Below the pieces are notes generated by a model. It worked only from the letters and a program-made list of their open reading frames with translations. It was not told the origin of the DNA and ran no database searches. This document shows, piece after piece, positions 1 to 5,977 of a stretch of DNA of 5,977 nucleotides. The translations under genes and the position numbers were made by a program. Source of the DNA: an uncultured Bacteroides sp. (lineage in GTDB: Bacteria > Bacteroidota > Bacteroidia > Bacteroidales > UBA11471); contig CAJLYN010000142.1 of NCBI GenBank assembly GCA_905210875.1, forward strand, positions 1 to 5,977, read 5' to 3'. Each line of letters starts with the position of its first letter. Positions within the stretch are counted from its first letter, which is position 1.

Positions 1-1
1 T

Positions 2-1258
2 CAGTGGGATGTCGAAGGCCTGATAGCCACTACCTCGGTACATCAGAAACGGGAGTTGGCCACATGGCGCATCAAGGAGATTGTAAATGCCTATGGAAAG
101 GTTCAGCCAAACCTCCTCAAACATGAGAAGGGTTATCCTACGGCCAAATACCTGCTCTCCGTTGTGAAAGAAGGTCGTCCCGACTATGGCATGCACGCTG
201 TGGGAGAGGGCATGGACTCGGAAGGTTCCGAACTCATCATCTCTTCGCTTGAACGCGACGACGACCGCCCGGTGTGGGTATTGGTATGGGGTGGCCCCAA
301 CTGTCTGGCTCAGGCTCTCTGGAAGATAAAGGCGACCCGCACTCCCGAAGAGGTTGACCGTCTTGTGGCCAAGTTGCGTGTTTACACCATCTCCGATCAG
401 GATGACAGCGGACCGTGGATTCGGAAAAACTTCCCCGGACTTTTCTATATCGTCAGCCCCGGTTATCATAAATTCGGTGGGTATCATTATGCTACATGGA
501 GTGGTATCAGCGGCGACAAGTTCCACGGACGTTTTGCTGGTGCCGACTTTACGCTTGTCGACAATCCCTGGCTCGACGAGAACATCCGTTGTAAAGGTCC
601 CTTGGGAGCCCAATATCCTTTTATGAAATATCTGATGGAAGGCGACACTCCCACATTCCTCTATTTGATTGACAATGGATTAGGCAATGTCGAGCATCCC
701 GACTGGGGTAGTTGGGGCGGACGCTATGAATATTACCAGCCTCGTACCGAACGTTGGTTCATCGAGCCCGAAACCCGTCCCATCTGGACCGATGCACAAG
801 ATGAGGTCATGGGTATTGACGGCTCCTGGCACACCACCAATAAAGCTACGATATGGCGTTGGCGCGAAGCTTATCAGAATGATTTTGCCGCTCGCATGGA
901 TTGGACGGTCAACGATTATAAAAATGCCAACCATCCGCCTGTGGTGAAACTCTCTTCGCCCAAGGAAATCACCGCCAAGATAGGTGACCGCGTCGAGCTT
1001 AGTGCCGAAGGTAGCAGTGATCCAGATGGCGACAAGTTATCGTACAAGTGGTTCTATTATCCCGAGCCCGGGACTTTCAATATTGCTTCGGCGCGTACGG
1101 GAAACCCCTTGAAAATAGAGAATGCCGACCAAGCCAAAGCTTGGTTCATCGTTCCCAAGACCGAACGCAAAGGTACGATGCACATTATTGTTGCCGTTAC
1201 CGACAACGGTAAGCCGGCTCTCACTCGATATGAACGTGTAATAGTAATGATAGAATAG
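2..1258 (+). CDS. Sde182-like DUF1593 protein (nucleoside-hydrolase-like), 5' truncated by window edge
   Basis: The reading frame is open from base 2, so the gene starts before the window; 418 residues are visible. The TTG at 56 is not the start, because the codons before it ([12 protein letters not shown]) align with EWDIEAIITSS in the gene at 2700-4130. About 60 N-terminal residues, including any signal peptide and the metal-binding Asp cluster, are therefore missing. From the first visible residue, the nucleoside-hydrolase-like domain (DUF1593, Sde182 N-terminal type) runs to about 310. It contains [18 protein letters not shown] (about 89-106), GDTPTFLYL (about 214-222) and [11 protein letters not shown] (about 232-242). 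A C-terminal beta-sandwich (about 313-418) carries [12 protein letters not shown], a PKD/cadherin-like calcium-type motif seen in Sde182 C-terminal domains. The family was named from a Saccharophagus degradans cellulose-binding protein. A cell-surface or periplasmic role on plant glycans is inferred; the substrate is unknown. Confidence 0.88.
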   Translation, partial: QWDVEGLIATTSVHQKRELATWRIKEIVNAYGKVQPNLLKHEKGYPTAKYLLSVVKEGRPDYGMHAVGEGMDSEGSELIISSLERDDDRPVWVLVWGGPNCLAQALWKIKATRTPEEVDRLVAKLRVYTISDQDDSGPWIRKNFPGLFYIVSPGYHKFGGYHYATWSGISGDKFHGRFAGADFTLVDNPWLDENIRCKGPLGAQYPFMKYLMEGDTPTFLYLIDNGLGNVEHPDWGSWGGRYEYYQPRTERWFIEPETRPIWTDAQDEVMGIDGSWHTTNKATIWRWREAYQNDFAARMDWTVNDYKNANHPPVVKLSSPKEITAKIGDRVELSAEGSSDPDGDKLSYKWFYYPEPGTFNIASARTGNPLKIENADQAKAWFIVPKTERKGTMHIIVAVTDNGKPALTRYERVIVMIE

Positions 1259-1313
1259 TTTAGGTATAGTAGTTAAGGTAAAAATGTACGTGTTGTTCTT
1301 TTCCCTATGTGTG

Positions 1314-1344
1314 AATCTTGTTGGGCTTTTGGCCCAACAAGATT
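1314..1344 (+). terminator. Strong intergenic hairpin, possible terminator or processing site
   Basis: A perfect 13-bp inverted repeat (AATCTTGTTGGGC / GCCCAACAAGATT) surrounds a 5-base loop, TTTTG. A G-U and a U-A pair can extend the stem outward by two. It lies 55 bases after the stop of the first gene and 57 bases before the next start. Only a short, broken U tract follows (TTTAAT), so termination may be partial. A role in transcript processing or 3'-end protection is equally possible. No good Bacteroidota promoter (TAnnTTTG with an upstream TTG) was seen in the 143-base gap, so read-through into the next gene is plausible. Confidence 0.55.
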
Positions 1345-1401
1345 TAATAGAAAAGAACAAAAAATTCCTGAGAAAATAGAATAGTTACAATCTCTCATTA
1401 T

Positions 1402-2676
1402 ATGAAAAAATCCATTTTGTTTTTAGCTCTTTGTGTGGTCTCTTTGTCTGCTTGTACCGCCGAAAATACGCCCCCAAAACTTCGGGTATTGATTAGTACC
1501 GATATTGGAGGGACCGACCCCGACGATAACCAGTCGATGGCGCATCTGCTCATGTACAATGACTGTTTCGATATTGAGGGGTTGGTATCGTCACCTTCTT
1601 TTGGTAGTGGTTCAAAAGAGGAAATGCTGCGCATGATAGACTTGTATGAGGCCGATTACGACCGGTTGAAGAGTCATGCTGCCGGCTGTCTGTCGCCCGA
1701 CTCCTTACGAAGCCTATGCAAGCAAGGCCGTAAGGGGCTGCTACCCTATTGCGGATATGAGGCCCCTACCGAAGGGTCGGAATGGATAATCTCTTGTGCT
1801 CGTAAGGCCGATTCGCGTCCGTTGTGGATTCTTGTATGGGGCGGCCTCGACGATGTGGCACAGGCCCTGCACGACGCGCCCGATATTCTTCCGCGTATAC
1901 GGGTCTACTGGATTGGCGGGCCCAACAAGAAGTGGGGTGTAAACAGTTATGCCTATATCGCCGAGAATTTTCCCGATTTGTGGATTATCGAGAATAATGC
2001 GTCCTATCGTGGATTTATTGGAAATAATAAAAAAGACGATATCTACAACAAGCGTTATTACGAGACCTTTATAAAGGGTGCCGGTAAATTAGGAGCTGAT
2101 TTTATCGATTATTACAAGGGACAGATAAAGATGGGCGATACACCGTCGTTGCTTTATGTCATGAATGGCAATCCCGAAGATCCAGAAGGTGAAAGTTGGG
2201 GAGGAAGTTTTGAACGAATGTCGTACAGTCCTCGTACAATTTTCACTCGACCCACGACGTTGCAAGATACTGTTCCGGTCTATTCCGTGGTGGAATTTCA
2301 TTTCAACGGACCTAAAATTGATAAACCTATAGGAACTCATTGCTTTGATTTTATTGTTGACCGTCAGACATGGGCTGGTGTATATCTAGGAGAAGGTCTT
2401 TATGCAGTACGATATGCTCCTAAGGCGCCCGCTACACTCGATTATCGCATTGTCTCCGATATTGAACAACTCAATGGTGCAACGGGTGTATTCGTTGTAG
2501 ACCGTCTGTGGCCGGGAAAGAAAAGTGCCGATAGTTACGAAGTGGGAGACAACTGGTATACCGACCGTCAGGATCGTGAACTGTTCGAGGGAGCGTGGCA
2601 AGGTTTCAAAACTGTATCGAAGTGGCGTAACGACGTCCTCGACGACTGGGCCGAGCGGTGGAGTTGGTTAAAGTGA
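1402..2676 (+). CDS. Divergent DUF1593 nucleoside-hydrolase-like lipoprotein with DUF5060-like C-terminal domain
   Basis: This is a complete 424-residue protein. Its start is supported by the lipoprotein signal that follows: a KK-containing N-region, a hydrophobic stretch and the lipobox LSAC with Cys18. The nucleoside-hydrolase-like core has an Asp cluster in STDIGGTDPDDNQSM (about 32-46; D34, D39, D41, D42). It also has RPLWILVWGGLDDVAQAL (139-156), GDTPSLLYV (245-253) and ESWGG (264-268), matching the two sister genes in order and spacing. Unlike them it has no SDPDGD-type sandwich. Residues about 293-367 (VVEFHFNGP, WAGVYLGEGLYAVRYAP, LNGATGVFVV) instead resemble the DUF5060 beta-sandwich found in putative glycoside hydrolases. 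The C-terminus ends in a Trp-rich helix-like stretch (FKTVSKWRND, WAERWSWLK) corresponding to the NDFAARADW segment of the sisters. The next gene starts 23 bases downstream, so they are probably co-transcribed. The family call is firm, the DUF5060 resemblance is moderate, and the substrate is unknown. Confidence 0.85.
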   Translation: MKKSILFLALCVVSLSACTAENTPPKLRVLISTDIGGTDPDDNQSMAHLLMYNDCFDIEGLVSSPSFGSGSKEEMLRMIDLYEADYDRLKSHAAGCLSPDSLRSLCKQGRKGLLPYCGYEAPTEGSEWIISCARKADSRPLWILVWGGLDDVAQALHDAPDILPRIRVYWIGGPNKKWGVNSYAYIAENFPDLWIIENNASYRGFIGNNKKDDIYNKRYYETFIKGAGKLGADFIDYYKGQIKMGDTPSLLYVMNGNPEDPEGESWGGSFERMSYSPRTIFTRPTTLQDTVPVYSVVEFHFNGPKIDKPIGTHCFDFIVDRQTWAGVYLGEGLYAVRYAPKAPATLDYRIVSDIEQLNGATGVFVVDRLWPGKKSADSYEVGDNWYTDRQDRELFEGAWQGFKTVSKWRNDVLDDWAERWSWLK

Positions 2677-2699
2677 TTTTTTAGCATAAGATTATAGTT

Positions 2700-4130
2700 A
2701 TGAAGAATAAGTTTTTAAGTGTGTGTGGCATATTGTTGTGTGTCGTTTGGTTCTCTTCTTGCACACAGCAGGCCGATAAAAAAGAGGATTCGTCAGATCG
2801 GTTACGAGTAATTGTTACCAGCGACGGCGAAATCGATGATGAATGTTCGATGATACGATTTCTCCTTTATGCCAATGAGTGGGATATAGAGGCTATTATA
2901 ACATCAAGTTCTCAGTATCATTGGAGAGGTCATAACTGGGCAGGAGATAATTGGCTTGACCCCATTATTGATGCTTATGAGGAGGTATATCCCAATCTTG
3001 TACAACACGACAAGCATTATCCGTCTCCTGAGTATTTACGTGCGCATACCTATCTTGGGAATGTCGATGCTGAAGGTGAAATGGATAAAGAAACTGACGG
3101 TTCACGCCGTATAGAAGAAGTATTGCTCGATACGAAAGATAAACGTCCGGTATGGATTCAGGCTTGGGGTGGAACCAATACCATAGCCCGAGCTCTGAAA
3201 AGCATCGAGGAGAAGTATCCCAACCGAATGGCCGAAGTGGCTGGAAAGTTGCGCTTCTTCTTTATCTGGGAGCAAGATACGACCTATCAGTCTTATATCC
3301 GTCCGCATTGGGGCAAGTACAATATCCTCACTATTATATCCGACCAATTCGAAGCTATTGCGTATCGGTGGAAGATGGTTCAACCGGCCGAAGTACAACC
3401 TTATTTTGAGGGCCCTTGGATGAGACAGAATATATTGCAGGGACATGGCGCATTGTGTTCTATGTATAAAGCGCACGAAAACGGTGATTTCCGTTCCGAA
3501 GGGGATTCTCCCGCCTATCTATATGTCATACCCACAGGTTTGGGAAATGTAGAAAATCCCGACTGGGGCAGTTGGGGTGGTCGTTATGTCAAGGTACGTG
3601 AAAATACCTGGCTCGACCCTGTCCCGGTTGAGGGTTATACCTATCCCGAAGGTCGCTGGTACGGTTCTAACGGATGGGGGCGTTGCAGTCTCCGTCCCGG
3701 TACGACAACTACGGCCGAGGAACGAGCTGCATATTTCAGACCCATGTGGATGTGGAGCAAGGCCATGCAAAATGATTTTGCGGCTCGTGCCGATTGGTGT
3801 GTCATGCCTTATGAAGAGGCCAACCACCAGCCTGTAGTGGTATTGGCTCATGGCAGTAGCCTTATCGCTATTCCCGGTGAGACTGTAAAATTGAGTGCCA
3901 AAGGTACAACCGATCCCGATGGAGATAGACTCTCCTACAATTGGTGGCCTTATCAGGATGCCTCTACATATAAAGGTGAAATACAAGTTGTATCAACTGA
4001 TGAAATGGCTGAGGTATTTATTCCCATGGATGCAATGTCGGGCCAAACATTGCACATCATATGTGAAGTGACCGACGATGGTGAACCGCATCTTACCCGT
4101 TATCAGCGCGTAGTTATCCATATTAAATAA
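2700..4130 (+). CDS. Sde182-like DUF1593 lipoprotein (nucleoside-hydrolase-like plus C-terminal beta-sandwich)
   Basis: This is a complete 476-residue protein. The ATG at 2700 is followed by a hydrophobic signal and the lipobox FSSC with Cys21, then a polar linker (TQQADKKEDSSD), so it is predicted to be a membrane-anchored lipoprotein. The nucleoside-hydrolase-like domain spans about 34-370. The Asp cluster TSDGEIDDE (D42, D46, D47) matches the DTDPGIDD metal/ribose motif of nucleoside hydrolases, but Thr replaces the first Asp. RPVWIQAWGGTNTIARAL (149-166) resembles the GPLTNIA loop of that fold. GDSPAYLYV (268-276) and [11 protein letters not shown] (286-296) follow. The C-terminal sandwich (about 377-476) has TDPDGDRLSYNW (404-415). 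It is the paralogue of the gene ending at 1258, sharing NDFAAR.DW, the A.KG/AEGS-DPDGD segment and the LTRY.RV tail. It lies 23 bases after the preceding gene and 16 before the pectate lyase, indicating one operon. A role in pectin or cell-wall glycan breakdown is inferred from context only. Confidence 0.9.
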   Translation: MKNKFLSVCGILLCVVWFSSCTQQADKKEDSSDRLRVIVTSDGEIDDECSMIRFLLYANEWDIEAIITSSSQYHWRGHNWAGDNWLDPIIDAYEEVYPNLVQHDKHYPSPEYLRAHTYLGNVDAEGEMDKETDGSRRIEEVLLDTKDKRPVWIQAWGGTNTIARALKSIEEKYPNRMAEVAGKLRFFFIWEQDTTYQSYIRPHWGKYNILTIISDQFEAIAYRWKMVQPAEVQPYFEGPWMRQNILQGHGALCSMYKAHENGDFRSEGDSPAYLYVIPTGLGNVENPDWGSWGGRYVKVRENTWLDPVPVEGYTYPEGRWYGSNGWGRCSLRPGTTTTAEERAAYFRPMWMWSKAMQNDFAARADWCVMPYEEANHQPVVVLAHGSSLIAIPGETVKLSAKGTTDPDGDRLSYNWWPYQDASTYKGEIQVVSTDEMAEVFIPMDAMSGQTLHIICEVTDDGEPHLTRYQRVVIHIK

Positions 4131-4146
4131 TCCAAAATAAATAACC

Positions 4147-5817
4147 ATGAAAAAAGTAATTCTGTTTTCAGCGGCTATTCTGTGCATGAATTTCATGCCG
4201 GCAATGAGCCAAGAAGATTCACTGTTGGCCTTCCCGACGGCAGAGGGATATGGAAAATATACCGTTGGCGGTCGTGGAGGTAGAGTGATAGAGGTAACCA
4301 ATCTGAACGATTCAGGAACAGGTAGTTTGAGAGCCGCTATTGACGCATCAGGTCCTCGTACTGTAGTATTCCGTGTATCGGGAACCATCGACCTGAAAAG
4401 TGCTTTGAAAATAAAGAATCCGTATATCACAATAGCCGGACAGACGGCCCCGGGAGATGGTATCTGCATAAAACGTTATCCATTAAGTATTAATACCGAT
4501 GAGGTAATTATTCGTTATATCCGTGTACGGCTCGGCGATGAAACAGGCGATGAAGCAGATGCAATTTCTTGTAGAGGCCCTAAAAATGTTATCTTAGATC
4601 ATATTTCCGTGAGTTGGAGTATTGACGAAACCATGTCTGTCTATCATTGCGAGAATATAACGATTCAATGGTGTATGATAACCGAGAGTCTGTATATGTC
4701 AAATCACTCCAAAGGTGCGCACGGGTTTGGTGGAATTTGGGGATCTAATTATGCTACCTATCATCACAATCTGATAGCTCACCACTCAAGCCGGAATCCT
4801 CGTTTTGCTTCAGGTGGGGGATACAATGATTATAGAAATAATGTAGTATATAATTGGGGATACAATAGTACTTATGGGGGAGAAAAGCAGCAAGAAGGTA
4901 GTGACAAATTTGTATTCTTCCAAGTAAATATGGTCGGTAACTATTATAAACCAGGTCCTGCAACAGGGAGTGGTGTTAGAGATCGTATAGCAAATCCAAG
5001 TTATAGAAGTGATGATGATTATGGCCTTTGGTATATTGATGGTAACTATATGGATGGTAGTGAGATGGTTACCAATTCCAATTGGGCAGGAGTAGATGGT
5101 GTCCCAATGGATATGATGTTGAAGATGCGTCAGGATGAGCCGTGGCCTGCTATGCCGATAAATGAGCAGACACCGCAGGATGCGTATGAACTTGTTTTGG
5201 CTAAAGCTGGTTGTTCATTGCCTTATCGTGATGATATCGATTGGCGTATATCTGAAGAAGTCCGTACAGGTACGGCTTGGTACGAGGGTGAGTATTATAA
5301 GCAACTAAAAGATGTGCCCGATGAGTCGCTCATATGTGGTATGATAGATTCTCAGGAAGATGTGGGAGGATGGCCCGAATTGAGAAGTGAGCCTGCTCCC
5401 TTGGATACAGATGGTGATGGTATGCCTGACGAGTGGGAAGTAAAATATGGTCTCGATCCGCAAACCCCCGATAACAACCGGCTCAATGCCGACGGATACA
5501 CGGCTCTTGAAGTCTATATCAATAGCTTGGCAAAAGAATCTATGAATACCAATTTTTCTGGTGCCTCCGTCGAGTCTCTTGAAGCAGATTCTAAAGTTCT
5601 TACGGCACTTTGGTGTTCAGAAACATCTGAGCTGTCATTCTCGTCTGATGCGCTTGGTGCCACGCTTTCACTCTATACACTTTCGGGTGCACAGGTATAT
5701 CAGATGGAGATAGACAAGACGCTTGTTGACCTCTCTTTTCTGTCGAAGGGCACTTATGTTGTAAAAGTTGCGAAGGAGGGCATTAAACCTGTTTCAACGC
5801 TGATAATAAGATATTAA
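4147..5817 (+). CDS. Secreted pectate lyase, polysaccharide lyase family 1, with Por/T9SS-like C-terminal domain
   Basis: A 556-residue enzyme predicted to cleave alpha-1,4-galacturonan by calcium-dependent beta-elimination. It has a signal peptide (about 1-21, MPAMSQ end) without a lipobox. The parallel beta-helix covers about 27-370. It opens with the family hallmarks FPTAEGYGKYTVGGRGG and VTNLNDSGTGSLRAAI, then GTIDL and ITIAGQTAPGDGI. The catalytic strip is visible: LDHISVSWSIDE (150-161; D151, D160 and E161 are candidate calcium ligands) and HHSSRNPRF (212-220), where R216 aligns with the catalytic Arg of PL1 enzymes. NNVVYNWGYN follows. A DTDGDGMPDEWE loop (420-431), a thrombospondin-3/EF-hand-like calcium site common after the PL1 helix, leads to a C-terminal domain (about 475-556) with LSLYTLSGAQVYQ and LSKGTYVVKV, resembling type A secretion-sorting domains. 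It is the last gene of the tight run. The middle of the gene (about 4740-5080) looks more AT-rich than its neighbours. The family call is secure; pectate rather than pectin preference is inferred. Confidence 0.95.
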   Translation: MKKVILFSAAILCMNFMPAMSQEDSLLAFPTAEGYGKYTVGGRGGRVIEVTNLNDSGTGSLRAAIDASGPRTVVFRVSGTIDLKSALKIKNPYITIAGQTAPGDGICIKRYPLSINTDEVIIRYIRVRLGDETGDEADAISCRGPKNVILDHISVSWSIDETMSVYHCENITIQWCMITESLYMSNHSKGAHGFGGIWGSNYATYHHNLIAHHSSRNPRFASGGGYNDYRNNVVYNWGYNSTYGGEKQQEGSDKFVFFQVNMVGNYYKPGPATGSGVRDRIANPSYRSDDDYGLWYIDGNYMDGSEMVTNSNWAGVDGVPMDMMLKMRQDEPWPAMPINEQTPQDAYELVLAKAGCSLPYRDDIDWRISEEVRTGTAWYEGEYYKQLKDVPDESLICGMIDSQEDVGGWPELRSEPAPLDTDGDGMPDEWEVKYGLDPQTPDNNRLNADGYTALEVYINSLAKESMNTNFSGASVESLEADSKVLTALWCSETSELSFSSDALGATLSLYTLSGAQVYQMEIDKTLVDLSFLSKGTYVVKVAKEGIKPVSTLIIRY

Positions 5818-5977
5818 TCATATATAACGAAAGAAGATTATTCGATACTATATAAATACCAAATTTCATGACAGGGAAACTAAATAACCGTTCGAATATG
5901 GATACGAAATTTATGGGGAAGGATGCCACCCCTTAGATGATGTATAAGCCAATATAATCTAGTATCTCAAAAAATTT
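5818..5977. other. AT-rich region after the pectate lyase, no supported gene
   Basis: These 160 bases are AT-rich and hold no convincing gene. There is an imperfect direct repeat, ATACCAAATTTCATG (5856-5870) and ATACGAAATTTATG (5902-5915), and a weak GC hairpin at 5915-5932 (GGGG-aa-GG / CC-a-CCCC) without a T-run after it, so it is not a typical terminator. A 22-codon ATG reading frame at 5868-5936 has no ribosome-binding or family support. Confidence 0.4.

Noticed and set aside
56..58. TTG as the start codon of the first gene
   Set aside because: The frame is open to base 2, and the residues before it align with the interior of the paralogue at 2700-4130, so the true start is outside the window.
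1306..1313. TATGTGTG as a Bacteroidota -7 promoter element
   Set aside because: One mismatch to TAnnTTTG, the nearest upstream TTG (1293-1295) is much too close, and the element overlaps the foot of the hairpin.
1402..2676. Frameshifted or degraded copy of the DUF1593 gene, because it lacks the SDPDGD sandwich
   Set aside because: The frame is intact from the lipoprotein signal to the stop, core motifs are retained in order, and the alternative C-terminal region looks like a structured domain rather than decay.
3519..3986. Long antisense open frame (also at 1037-1360, 3102-3476 and 3993-4469 on the minus strand)
   Set aside because: Each is mostly or wholly opposite a strongly supported gene and has no recognisable domain or signal; these are mirror frames of the coding strand.
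2..4130. Purine or pyrimidine nucleoside salvage operon
   Set aside because: The proteins are DUF1593/Sde182 type with predicted export signals and carbohydrate-associated C-terminal domains, lie beside a pectate lyase, and lack the canonical DTDPGIDD motif; no salvage genes are present.
5868..5936. 22-codon ATG frame after the pectate lyase
   Set aside because: Very short, no ribosome-binding context, no motif, and not distinguishable from chance.

Overview
The window looks like chromosomal DNA of a gut- or plant-polysaccharide-degrading member of the Bacteroidota, most likely the Bacteroidales. The evidence is short Cys-anchored lipoprotein signals, A-rich start regions without a clear Shine-Dalgarno, a PL1-type pectate lyase in the Bacteroidota style (Asp-rich DxDxDG loop plus a Por/T9SS-like C-terminal domain), and a run of Sde182/DUF1593 proteins. 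The species cannot be named from this sequence.

Layout, all on the + strand: (1) 2-1258, the 3' part of a DUF1593 (Sde182-like, nucleoside-hydrolase-fold) gene whose start lies before the window; (2) 1259-1401, a gap with a perfect 13-bp hairpin at 1314-1344; (3) 1402-2676, a complete DUF1593-type lipoprotein with a different C-terminal half that looks like a DUF5060-type beta-sandwich; (4) 2700-4130, a complete DUF1593 lipoprotein that is a close architectural paralogue of the first gene; (5) 4147-5817, a secreted family 1 pectate lyase; (6) 5818-5977, AT-rich sequence with no convincing gene. The last three genes are separated by only 23 and 16 bases and almost certainly form one transcript. 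The first gene is set apart by 143 bases and the hairpin.

How they may work together: pectate lyase cuts demethylated homogalacturonan outside the cell. The three DUF1593 proteins are predicted to be exported (two carry visible lipobox signals) and keep the Asp cluster and the WGG-containing motif expected of a nucleoside-hydrolase-like fold. That fold hydrolyses ribosides in purine salvage. Here, secretion, the carbohydrate-associated C-terminal domains and the pectate lyase neighbour point instead to hydrolysis or binding of a plant cell-wall glycan component. No SusC/SusD pair, regulator or transporter is visible, so calling this a polysaccharide utilization locus is an inference about sequence outside the window. 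The best candidate for something undescribed is the set of three divergent DUF1593 enzymes, above all the middle one.
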